Shown here piece by piece: positions 6,826-13,264 of a DNA stretch of 13,264 nucleotides. The DNA is from Planctomycetota bacterium (GTDB lineage: Bacteria; Planctomycetota; UBA11346), in NCBI GenBank assembly GCA_947470885.1, contig CANIXE010000020.1, forward strand, positions 1-13,264. The letters are read 5' to 3'. The stretch's first letter is position 1, and every line of letters begins with the position of its first letter. A model generated the notes under the pieces. The model ran no database searches and was not told the origin of the DNA. It saw only the letters and a list, made by a program, of their open reading frames with translations. A program made the position numbers and the translations under genes.

Positions 6826-7923
6826 ATGCCTTTCAACTGCGGTATCGTCGGCCTGCCCAACGTCGGCAAGAGCACCCTCTTCAACGCCCTGACCCAGACC
6901 CAGGCGGCCCAGGCGGCCAACTATCCGTTCTGCACCATCGATCCGAATACGGGCATGGTGTCGGTGCCGGATAAGCGCCTGAAGATCCTCCAGGACATCG
7001 TCAAGACCGAGCGGGTGATCCCCACCCAGGTGGAGATCGTCGACATCGCCGGCCTGGTGAAGGGCGCGAGCAAGGGCGAGGGCAAGGGCAACGCTTTCCT
7101 GTCCGCCATCAAGACGGTGGACGCGGTGCTCCACGTGGTTCGCTGCTTTGAAGATGGCGATGTGATCCACGTCGACGGCAGCGTCGATCCGGTCCGGGAT
7201 ATCGAAATCATCGACCTGGAACTGCTGCTGAAGGATGAAGAAACCCTCAAGCAGGCCTACGATCGCTCGAAAAAGAAATCCAGCATGGACAAGGACGCCG
7301 CCGCCCGGGTCCCGACCTATGAAAAAGTCCTGGCGGCCTTTACCAAGCTGATCCCCGCCCGGGCCCTGGACCTGACCGACGAGGAACAAAAGCACCTCGC
7401 CGACCTGCACCTGATCACCAACAAGAAGATGTTGTTCGTCTGCAACATTGCCGACAGCGACATCAAGGCTGGGGGCAACCACCACAGCAAGGCCGTCCAG
7501 GCCCATGCCGCCAAGGTTGGGGCCAAGGCCATCGTCATCAGCAGCAAGATCGAGGCGGAATTGGTCAGCCTGGCCGCCGATGAACGGGCGATGTTCATGG
7601 AGGACCTGGGCCTGACCGAGCCGGGCGTCGACACCCTGGTGCGCGCCGGCTACGAACTGCTGGGTCTGCAGACGTACTTCACCGCCGGGGTGAAAGAAGT
7701 TCGGGCCTGGCAGATCCAGAAGGGCTTCACTGCCCCCAAGGCCGCCGGGGTGATCCATACTGATTTTGAGAAGGGCTTCATCCGCGCCGAGGTCGCCGCT
7801 TACGACGACTTCGTGAAGTTCAAAGGCGAGAAGGGCTGCAAGGAGGTCGGTAAGCTCCGGGCCGAGGGCAAGGACTACATCGTCCAGGATGGCGATGTGA
7901 TGCATTTCCTGTTCGGCAAGTGA
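6826..7923 (+). CDS. ychF: Redox/ribosome-associated P-loop ATPase YchF (OLA1 family)
   Basis: This 365-residue protein is a near-universal TRAFAC-class NTPase that binds ribosomes and is linked to stress responses. The start MPFNCGIVGLPNVGKSTLF is the family hallmark, with the P-loop at about 9-16. It is followed by ANYPFCTIDPNTG (switch I region) and DIAGLVKGASKGEGKGNAFL (G3 and switch II). The helical coiled-coil insertion occupies the middle. The C-terminal TGS domain is seen in LLGLQTYFTAG-x-x-E-x-RAW, HTDFEKGFIRAEV and QDGDVMHFLFGK. Length matches the family. The base-recognition G4 motif reads N-I-A-D (207-210) where YchF proteins usually have NxxE, a change worth checking. The ATG at 6826 fits the conserved N-terminus. 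It appears to head a unit with the next small gene and recQ. Confidence 0.97.
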   Translation: MPFNCGIVGLPNVGKSTLFNALTQTQAAQAANYPFCTIDPNTGMVSVPDKRLKILQDIVKTERVIPTQVEIVDIAGLVKGASKGEGKGNAFLSAIKTVDAVLHVVRCFEDGDVIHVDGSVDPVRDIEIIDLELLLKDEETLKQAYDRSKKKSSMDKDAAARVPTYEKVLAAFTKLIPARALDLTDEEQKHLADLHLITNKKMLFVCNIADSDIKAGGNHHSKAVQAHAAKVGAKAIVISSKIEAELVSLAADERAMFMEDLGLTEPGVDTLVRAGYELLGLQTYFTAGVKEVRAWQIQKGFTAPKAAGVIHTDFEKGFIRAEVAAYDDFVKFKGEKGCKEVGKLRAEGKDYIVQDGDVMHFLFGK

Positions 7924-7928
7924 CCACC

Positions 7929-8123
7929 ATGCCGCTGCGACTCACCGCCAAGGAGAAAGAGCAGGTCGGGGATGCCCGGCTGCTTTTGGATAGCGCGGCT
8001 CACAACCTGCGCTCGGCCCAAGGTGACGAAGCGGTCCAGTCCCTCATCAATGCCGAGGAGCTGGCGACCCAGGCCCTCCAGGCCATCCGCCGGATCCGCG
8101 AGAGCATCGCCGGGCGGAACTGA
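7929..8123 (+). CDS. Small helical protein of unknown function between ychF and recQ
   Basis: I do not recognise this 64-residue protein. It is charged, lacks Cys and any membrane segment, and looks wholly alpha-helical: two helices with heptad-like Leu/Ala spacing (ARLLLDSAAHNL and NAEELATQALQAIRRIRES). It could be a small coiled-coil or dimerising protein. The ATG at 7929 follows the ychF stop by 5 nt; a GTG at 7920 overlapping that stop would add three residues. Its stop overlaps the recQ start (TGATG), so translation of all three genes is probably coupled. Tight packing and GC-rich third positions argue it is real, although it is short. Confidence 0.7.
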   Translation: MPLRLTAKEKEQVGDARLLLDSAAHNLRSAQGDEAVQSLINAEELATQALQAIRRIRESIAGRN

Positions 8124-10132
8124 TGCCTGGCGACGACGATGTTTTTGAGGACGAGACGGAGGAGATCCTGCCGGATGTTTCCGGCTTGGCCCCGGTCCGC
8201 TCCCTGACCCAGCTCAGGCAGGGTGCCCCTCGGGAAAAGTTGACCCCCGCCGCCGCCCTGAAGAAATTCTGGGGCTACGACGCTTTCCGGGACCACCAGG
8301 GTGCCGCAGTCGACGCGGCGATGGCCAAGAAGGACTGCCTGGTCATCCTTCCCACCGGTGGCGGCAAAAGTCTCTGTTATCAGGTGCCTGCGGCCTGCGG
8401 CACCGGACTGGTGCTGGTGGTCTGTCCGCTGATCGCCCTGATGGACGATCAAGTTGCGGCCGCCCGGGTCGCCGGTCTGCGGGCGGGGGCATTGCACGCC
8501 AACGCCACGGAAGCGGAACGTCGGAGCGTTCGCAGCCAGTTGGATGCCGGGGCCCTGGACTTGCTGTACGTCAGCCCGGAACGGCTGTCCATCGGTGATC
8601 TGCTGGGACCCCATGCGGCGCGGATTTCCCTCATTGCCGTGGACGAGGCCCACTGCGTCAGCCATTGGGGCCACGATTTCCGTCCCGAATACCGCCAGCT
8701 GGGGGGCTGGTTCCAGACCCAGGCCCCCAACGTCCCGCGGATGGCCCTGACCGCCACCGCCACCCCCCAGGTCCAGGACGACATTTGCACCCAGTTGCGC
8801 CTGCGCGCGCCCGTGCGCCTGGTCGGCCATGTGGACCGGGCGAACTTGATTTTCCGCTGTCTGCAGCGGAACGACCAGTCCAAGCAGATCCTGGAAGTCA
8901 TCCGCCGCCACCCCGGGGAGGGGGGTATTGTCTACGCCCAGACCCGCAAGGATGTGGAACGGATCGCTGCCAGTCTGCAGGCCCACAAGGTCAACGCCGC
9001 ATTTTACCATGCGGGGATGCCCGCTCCAACCAGAGCCAAGGTCCAGGCGGATTTCGTGGCGGAACGCCTGCCGGTGGTGGTGGCGACCATCGCTTTCGGG
9101 ATGGGCATCGACCGCAGCAATGTCCGCTACGTCATCCATGCCAACGCCCCGAAAAGCATCGAGCACTATCAGCAGGAGGCCGGTCGCGCCGGGCGGGACG
9201 GCGATCCGGCGGAATGCGTGCTGCTGTTCAGCGGCGGCGATTTGGTGACCCACCGGGCCCTGGCGGTGAAGTCCGAAACTCCACCGGAGCGGATGAAGGT
9301 CCTCAACCGCCATTTGGCGGAAGTAGGCCGTTTTGCCGCTGCTCCAGTGTGCCGGCATCAGATGCTGGTGGAGCATTTTGGGCAAACCTGGCCGCCCCCC
9401 GGGGGACAGGTGGGTTCCTGTGGCGCGTGCGACGTGTGTCTAGGGGAGACCACGGCCCTGGTGGATGCCGAGGCTCTGATCACCGCCCAGAAGATCATCA
9501 GTGCCGTCTGGCGCCTGGGGGGGCGCCATGGCATCGGTTATACCGTGGCCGTGCTGCGGGCCCATGCCGCCGATGCCAAGCAGAGGGAACGCCTGGCCAA
9601 TAGCGGTCACGAACAACTCTCGGTGTATGGCCTGCTCAAGGACCACAGCGAGTACGATGTCCGGGCCTGGATCGACCAGTTGATCGTCCAGGACTTCCTG
9701 GCCCAGGTCGAAGACGGCGATTACACCCTGTTGGGCCTCACCGATGCGGGCAGGGCCTTGTGCAAGGGCGTGGGCGCCGTGCGCCTGGGGGCGGCCCTCC
9801 CCGCCGAGGCGGCGGCCAAGAAGTCCAAACGGGGCAGCAAGTCCCGGCCCGCGGGGATCACTCCGAACATGCCGGACATGGACAGCGTCCTGTTCGATCG
9901 CCTGCGGCTGCTGCGCCGGCTCTTGGCCGAGGCCAACAGCGTGGCGCCATATATGATATTTCACGATGCGACGTTGCACCAAATGGCGGCCCTCAAGCCG
10001 GCCACGGAATCCAAGTTGCGGTCGATCAAAGGCGTTGGCGAGACCAAATTGGCCAATTATGGAGCGGCTTTCCTGGCGGTGATCAGCGGTGTGGATCCCA
10101 ATGTTGTGGCAAGTCAATACAGTGAATCCTAA
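8123..10132 (+). CDS. recQ: ATP-dependent 3'-5' DNA helicase RecQ
   Basis: This 669-residue superfamily 2 helicase unwinds recombination and replication intermediates. After an acidic 40-residue N-terminal extension, the motor contains motif I TGGGKS (78-83), motif II DEAHCVSHWGHDFRPEY (from 174; the aromatic-rich loop is included), motif III ALTATAT and motif VI QQEAGRAGRDG (350-360). The RecQ C-terminal zinc site is complete: Cys410, Cys433, Cys436 and Cys439. A winged-helix region follows (about 445-550). A basic linker (AAKKSKRGSKSR) leads to an HRDC domain (about 590-660) containing LRSIKGVGETKLANYG. Domain order and length match full RecQ proteins. The spacing between the first two zinc Cys (22 residues) is a little long, filled by a Pro/Gly loop. 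The start overlaps the preceding stop by one base. No hairpin-plus-U terminator is seen after the stop. Confidence 0.97.
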   Translation: MPGDDDVFEDETEEILPDVSGLAPVRSLTQLRQGAPREKLTPAAALKKFWGYDAFRDHQGAAVDAAMAKKDCLVILPTGGGKSLCYQVPAACGTGLVLVVCPLIALMDDQVAAARVAGLRAGALHANATEAERRSVRSQLDAGALDLLYVSPERLSIGDLLGPHAARISLIAVDEAHCVSHWGHDFRPEYRQLGGWFQTQAPNVPRMALTATATPQVQDDICTQLRLRAPVRLVGHVDRANLIFRCLQRNDQSKQILEVIRRHPGEGGIVYAQTRKDVERIAASLQAHKVNAAFYHAGMPAPTRAKVQADFVAERLPVVVATIAFGMGIDRSNVRYVIHANAPKSIEHYQQEAGRAGRDGDPAECVLLFSGGDLVTHRALAVKSETPPERMKVLNRHLAEVGRFAAAPVCRHQMLVEHFGQTWPPPGGQVGSCGACDVCLGETTALVDAEALITAQKIISAVWRLGGRHGIGYTVAVLRAHAADAKQRERLANSGHEQLSVYGLLKDHSEYDVRAWIDQLIVQDFLAQVEDGDYTLLGLTDAGRALCKGVGAVRLGAALPAEAAAKKSKRGSKSRPAGITPNMPDMDSVLFDRLRLLRRLLAEANSVAPYMIFHDATLHQMAALKPATESKLRSIKGVGETKLANYGAAFLAVISGVDPNVVASQYSES

Positions 10133-10326
10133 CCGACTGTCTGCGATTGGGTTGTAATGGAAATGCCGGCGTAGACTTAGAAGATTTTAGGGTCTGCTTA
10201 TCACATTTAGCAAAAATTCCACCCAATTTTGCCATCATATAGGATAACCCAACTCCCGTTCCATACAGTTTTTACATGTAGATTGGTGCGGTATTGCATT
10301 GCTTGGGGGATTTTCACCATGCCCCC
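10133..10326 (+). promoter_or_regulatory. AT-richer leader region before the nuo operon
   Basis: This 194-nt gap is clearly richer in A and T than the genes around it, which fits a promoter region for nuoA. AT-rich blocks include TATAGGATAA near 10238 and TTTTTACATG near 10270. I cannot fix a convincing -35/-10 pair. A -24/-12-like match near 10285 has the wrong spacing. No terminator for recQ is evident. Confidence 0.45.
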
Positions 10327-10330
10327 ATGA
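10319..10330 (+). other. Three-codon mini-ORF (Met-Pro-Pro-stop) ending on the nuoA start
   Basis: ATG CCC CCA TGA: the stop at 10328-10330 overlaps the nuoA ATG at 10327-10329. GGGGGA at 10305-10310 lies 8 nt before this mini-ORF's ATG (ideal spacing) but 16 nt before the nuoA ATG. A ribosome could load at the mini-ORF and restart at nuoA. Function is inferred only. Confidence 0.35.
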
Positions 10331-10749
10331 CTGAGCTTTCCAGTACATATATTTCATATGCTGCGGTCGTGGTCATCGGACTGCTTGCCGCCGGCCTGGT
10401 GGGCGGTGCCCTGGCCCTGGTCCGCCTGGTCACTCGGGTGGTGGACAAGATCCACGATTCCCAGCAACGTCTGTCTACCTACGAATGCGGCGAGGCTCCG
10501 GTGGGCAGCGCTTGGTTCCGCTTCAACAACCGGTTCACGGTGGTGGCTTTAACCTTTCTGATCTTCGACGCGGAAATGGCGTTGCTCTGGCCGATCCTGC
10601 CCTGCTGCCTGGGATGGATTCGCACGGGCCAGGTGGGGGAGGTCCTGACCGAGATCCTGGCCTTCATCGGCAGCTTGGCCCTGGGTCTGGCCTGGGTCGC
10701 TGCTCGGGGCGGCTTCGTTTGGGATCGGAGTGTGCGCCATGACGGATAA
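10327..10749 (+). CDS. nuoA: NADH-quinone oxidoreductase subunit A
   Basis: This 140-residue membrane subunit of complex I sits at the junction of the membrane and peripheral arms, near the quinone site. Three hydrophobic helices are visible (about 12-35, 68-92, 106-126). The diagnostic loop between the first two is TYECGEAPVGSAWFRFNNRF (51-70), where the conserved Cys54 lies, followed by FLIFDAEMALLWP (77-89) with the conserved acidic pair. The ATG at 10327 is preferred to an upstream in-frame TTG at 10294, because it places the first helix at the usual distance from the start. The gene overlaps nuoB by 11 nt. Confidence 0.95.
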   Translation: MTELSSTYISYAAVVVIGLLAAGLVGGALALVRLVTRVVDKIHDSQQRLSTYECGEAPVGSAWFRFNNRFTVVALTFLIFDAEMALLWPILPCCLGWIRTGQVGEVLTEILAFIGSLALGLAWVAARGGFVWDRSVRHDG

Positions 10750-11299
10750 AGCCCTGAGCCCTGGCAATGGCGACGATGGCGTTGCCCTCCTGGCGGTGGA
10801 TGAATTTCTTGCCTGGGGCAAGGAGCACAGCTTATTCTATCTGCTGTTTGCCACCGCCTGCTGCGGTATCGAGCTAATGCAGACCGGCGGTCCCCGCTAC
10901 GACTTGGACCGGCTGGGGATGATCCCCCGGGCCACGCCCCGGCAGGCTGACTTGATGATCGTCGCCGGCACGATCACCCACAAAATGGCCAGCCGGGCAC
11001 ATTTGTTGTACCAGCAGATGGCCGAGCCTCGTTGGGTGGTGAGCATGGGCTCCTGCGCCAACAGTGGCGGCCCTTTTAGTAAGCACAGCTACTCGGTACT
11101 TAACGGTATCGACAAGCTGATTCCCATCGATGTGTACATCCCCGGCTGTCCGCCACGTCCAGAAGCCCTGATCGACGGGGTGATGGCCCTGCGTCACCGG
11201 GTGAAAAAATACCGCACCGCGGGGATCCGGGACCGGGATCCCCACGTGGTCGCCGGCGGCGACTGCGAATTTGGCAGCCATCCCGGGAAGGACAGCTGA
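10739..11299 (+). CDS. nuoB: NADH-quinone oxidoreductase subunit B (N2 iron-sulfur cluster)
   Basis: This 186-residue peripheral subunit holds cluster N2, the last iron-sulfur centre before quinone. The four ligands are visible: the tandem Cys41-Cys42 in ATACCGIELM, Cys106 in SMGSCANSGGPF, and Cys137 in VYIPGCPPRPEAL. PRQADLMIVAGTIT (67-80) is also characteristic. The ATG at 10739 has GGAG 8 nt upstream; an earlier GTG at 10730 is less likely. The start lies inside the end of nuoA and the stop overlaps nuoC by one base (TGATG). The short tail after residue 160 is rich in Arg/Asp/Gly and variable in the family. Confidence 0.97.
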   Translation: MTDKALSPGNGDDGVALLAVDEFLAWGKEHSLFYLLFATACCGIELMQTGGPRYDLDRLGMIPRATPRQADLMIVAGTITHKMASRAHLLYQQMAEPRWVVSMGSCANSGGPFSKHSYSVLNGIDKLIPIDVYIPGCPPRPEALIDGVMALRHRVKKYRTAGIRDRDPHVVAGGDCEFGSHPGKDS

Positions 11300-11895
11300 T
11301 GCCTGCTTTGCCCACCGCCGATCCGGCGGCGTTGATCAGCCGGTTCCCCGGCTTGGTCGTGCGCCCGGATGGTTTCATCACCGTGCCCGCCGGCGAATTG
11401 CCCACCGTGGCCCGGATGGTCCGGGACGAACTCGCCTTCAATCAACTGATGTGCCTCAGCGGCGTCGACCAGCTGGAGCTGCCCGGAGCCGCCGCCGCCA
11501 TCGGCGTCCGCTATTTCCTGGCTTCCACCAGCCGCCGCCTGCGCCTGACCCTCAGCGTCGAAGTTCCCCGGGACGATGGGTCCGTCCCCACGGTCAGCGA
11601 TTTGTGGCCGGCGGCCCTGTTCCATGAACGGGAGGCCTACGATCTGTTCGGCATTCGTTTCACCGGCCACCCTGACCTCCGGCGTTTACTGTTGCCGGCG
11701 GACTGGGTCGGACATCCGGGGCGTCGTGACTACGTATATCCGGCCACATATAATGGGGTTCAGCATCTCCGGGACGGTCAGCGGTTCGTCGCCGAGAAGA
11801 AGCCGGTCAAGCCCGCCGCCAAGCCGGCGGAACCGGTGAAGGCAGCTGCTTCTGAATCCGCGCCGCCCGCCACTGCGCCGAAAGCAGCGCCATGA
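11299..11895 (+). CDS. nuoC: NADH-quinone oxidoreductase subunit C (30-kDa)
   Basis: This 198-residue subunit supports the Q module next to NuoD. The signature block is FHEREAYDLFGIRFTGHP (108-125) followed by LRRLLLPADWVGHP-G-RRDY (128-145). The N-terminal half, including DELAFNQLMCLSGVDQLE, fits the 30-kDa fold. From about residue 166 the protein carries a Lys/Pro/Ala-rich low-complexity tail that is not part of the conserved domain and looks like a flexible linker. An AAGGA lies 8 nt upstream of the ATG. The stop overlaps the nuoD start as ATGA, so the two proteins are separate, unlike the fused NuoCD of E. coli. Confidence 0.95.
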   Translation: MPALPTADPAALISRFPGLVVRPDGFITVPAGELPTVARMVRDELAFNQLMCLSGVDQLELPGAAAAIGVRYFLASTSRRLRLTLSVEVPRDDGSVPTVSDLWPAALFHEREAYDLFGIRFTGHPDLRRLLLPADWVGHPGRRDYVYPATYNGVQHLRDGQRFVAEKKPVKPAAKPAEPVKAAASESAPPATAPKAAP

Positions 11896-13070
11896 CCATC
11901 GAAGCCGAAACCCTCGACGGCGAACGCATGACCCTGTCGATGGGGCCCCATCACCCCTCGACCCACGGTGTGCTGCGCCTGATCGTCGAAACCGACGGGG
12001 AAGTGATCAGCCGGGCCGTGCCCGACATCGGCTACCTGCACCGGGCCATCGAGAAGATCGGCGAGAAGCTGGAATGGGCCCAGTTCGTGCCTTACACCGA
12101 CCGGGTGGACTACGTCTGCGCGATGAACGCCAACCTGGCTTTCTGCGTGGCCGCCGAGCAGCTGATGGGCAGTGCCCTGGCCCCGGTGCCCCGGCGGGGG
12201 GAATGCATTCGCGTGCTGGTGGCGGAACTGAACCGCATTTCCTCCCACCTGGTGGCGGTGGGGGTGTCGGCCATGGACCTCGGGGCATTCACCCCGTTCC
12301 TCCACGGCCTGGCCCAGCGGGAGACCGTCAATGACATCTTCGAGCGCCTGTGCGGCCAGCGCCTGACCTACAACTACATCACCATTGGCGGTGTGGCCTT
12401 CGACCTCCATCCCACGGCGGTGGCGGAAATCGGCACCTTCCTGGATGAATTGTCCCGGGAGATGAAGCGCTTCAGCCAGCTCATCACCGTCAATCCCATC
12501 TTCCGGGACCGCTGCGCCAAGGTGGCCACCATCAGCGCCGCTGAAGCCATCGCTTGGGGCCTGGTCGGCCCGAACCTCAGGGGCAGCGGCGTGGATTTTG
12601 ACCTGCGCCGGGACGAGCCCTACGGCATCTATGGGGAACTGGACGTCCAGGTGCCGGTGGGTCGGAATTACGCGGGGCGTCACGGTGCCCTGGGGGATAG
12701 CTACGATCGCTTCGTCGTCCGCCTGCTGGAGATCCAGGAGTCCATCCGCCTCTGCCGGAAGGCTCTGGAACTGCTGCCCCCGGCGGCAGCCAAGGCCGAC
12801 GATCCGGTGGGAGGCTGGCAGTCGGACGCCAGCAAGGTCCTGCGCAAGCCGCCGGCGGGGGAGATCTACGTCCGTACGGAAGCCCCCCGGGGTGAGATGG
12901 GGTACCACCTGGTGAGCGACGGGTCGAAGATGCCGTATCGGATCAAGATCCGCACCGGCTCATTTGCGGCAGTGGGCATGCTGGAATACCTGTGCCCTGG
13001 TTTATTCATGGCCGACATTGTGACCGTGATCGGCAGTCTCGACATTGTCTTGCCTGAGGTGGACCGATGA
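11892..13070 (+). CDS. nuoD: NADH-quinone oxidoreductase subunit D (49-kDa, quinone-binding)
   Basis: This 392-residue subunit lines the quinone pocket together with NuoB. MGPHHPSTHGVLRL (17-30) is the hallmark, with the conserved His pair in the quinone-facing loop. It is followed by DIGYLHRAIEKIGEK, YTDRVDYVCAMNAN, RRGECIRVLVAELNRISSHL, GVDFDLRRDEPYGIY, EAPRGEMGYHLVSDGS and PYRIKIRTGSFA. The C-terminus ends in IVTVIGSLDIVLPEVDR, as in complex I rather than NiFe hydrogenase large subunits: the paired CxxC nickel ligands are absent. Length is normal. It overlaps nuoC and nuoH by 4 nt each (ATGA). Confidence 0.97.
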   Translation: MTIEAETLDGERMTLSMGPHHPSTHGVLRLIVETDGEVISRAVPDIGYLHRAIEKIGEKLEWAQFVPYTDRVDYVCAMNANLAFCVAAEQLMGSALAPVPRRGECIRVLVAELNRISSHLVAVGVSAMDLGAFTPFLHGLAQRETVNDIFERLCGQRLTYNYITIGGVAFDLHPTAVAEIGTFLDELSREMKRFSQLITVNPIFRDRCAKVATISAAEAIAWGLVGPNLRGSGVDFDLRRDEPYGIYGELDVQVPVGRNYAGRHGALGDSYDRFVVRLLEIQESIRLCRKALELLPPAAAKADDPVGGWQSDASKVLRKPPAGEIYVRTEAPRGEMGYHLVSDGSKMPYRIKIRTGSFAAVGMLEYLCPGLFMADIVTVIGSLDIVLPEVDR

Positions 13071-13264
13071 GTTTTGGATTCGGAGTCGATGCCTTTGCGG
13101 CCTGGCTGGCCGGATTTGGCCTGCCCGCCACCCTGGCTCTGATCATCGCCGCCGGGGCGATTTGGACTGGCCCGATCCTGGGCCTGGTCCTCGCGATTGC
13201 CGGGTTGGGCCAGATCATTGAGCGCAAGGTCGCCGCGGCCATGCAGCGCCGGGTCGGCCCCAAC
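13067..13264 (+). CDS. nuoH: NADH-quinone oxidoreductase subunit H, partial (continues past right edge)
   Basis: The first 66 residues are visible. After a short leader comes a hydrophobic helix and then ERKVAAAMQRRVGPN at the window edge, the conserved first cytoplasmic loop of NuoH. NuoH is the membrane subunit that closes the quinone chamber and couples it to the proton-pumping arm. The ATG overlaps the nuoD stop (ATGA). Finding nuoH directly after nuoD means nuoE, nuoF and nuoG are not inserted at their usual place in this operon. Confidence 0.93.
   Translation, partial: MSFGFGVDAFAAWLAGFGLPATLALIIAAGAIWTGPILGLVLAIAGLGQIIERKVAAAMQRRVGPN

Noticed and set aside
6766..7905. 379-codon open frame antisense to ychF
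   Set aside because: ychF is certain on the plus strand; long antisense frames are expected in GC-rich codon-biased genes, and the translation is low-complexity Gly/Asp/His/Leu with no family features.
8000..9385. 461-codon open frame antisense to recQ
   Set aside because: RecQ motifs are all on the plus strand; the antisense product shows no recognisable domain.
10146..10252. 7-bp inverted matches (ATTGGGT / ACCCAAT, TTGGGTT / AACCCAA) before nuoA
   Set aside because: Too short and too far apart to support a structure or operator.
10283..10298. Sigma-54-like promoter before nuoA (TTGG...TTGC)
   Set aside because: GG and GC are separated by 9 nt rather than 10, a spacing that normally abolishes function.
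11778..12908. 376-codon minus-strand frame opposite nuoC/nuoD
   Set aside because: nuoC and nuoD are unambiguous; this is a shadow frame.

Overview
This is a GC-rich bacterial chromosomal window with dense, mostly overlapping genes. LPS-type glycosyltransferase, sigma-54, a membrane-anchored Hanks-type Ser/Thr kinase and a divergent RNase HII-like protein together suggest a Gram-negative-type bacterium. Planctomycetota or another PVC lineage is my best guess from gene style; this is inference, because no 16S rRNA or other diagnostic marker is present. I see no tRNA, rRNA, CRISPR array, insertion sequence or phage gene.

Layout. (1) Positions 1-4286, minus strand, read right to left: rpoN (sigma-54), a small exported protein of unknown function, dapB (lysine/diaminopimelate synthesis), a glycosyltransferase family 9 (heptosyltransferase-like) gene, and a divergent RNase HII-like gene cut by the left edge. 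Gaps are 3, 40 and 9 nt, then a 4-nt ATGA overlap, so this looks like one transcription unit. (2) Positions 4287-4522 form a divergent intergenic region with an excellent -24/-12 (sigma-54) promoter pointing at rpoN itself, and a weaker one pointing at the kinase. (3) Positions 4523-6358, plus strand: a Ser/Thr protein kinase with an N-terminal helical region, a Pro-rich linker and a C-terminal membrane anchor. (4) Positions 6318-6825: a convergent minus-strand small ORF resembling the nitrile-hydratase-leader (NHLP) fold. At its 5' end are three tandem 8-bp repeats that form an 18-bp inverted repeat with the sequence at its start codon. (5) Positions 6826-10132, plus strand: ychF, a 64-residue unknown protein and recQ, tightly packed. 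(6) Positions 10133-10326: an AT-richer leader. (7) Positions 10327-13264: nuoA-nuoB-nuoC-nuoD-nuoH, all overlapping, running off the right edge.

How the parts may work together. The nuo genes encode the connecting (Q) module and the start of the membrane arm of respiratory complex I. The NADH-oxidising genes nuoE, nuoF and nuoG, which in many operons lie between nuoD and nuoH, are absent here. RpoN probably regulates its own operon positively, which would tie cell-envelope genes (dapB, the glycosyltransferase) to an activator-dependent signal. The most unusual items are the rpoN self-promoter, the NHLP-like ORF with its repeat/hairpin, and the Met-Pro-Pro mini-ORF that ends on the nuoA start codon.
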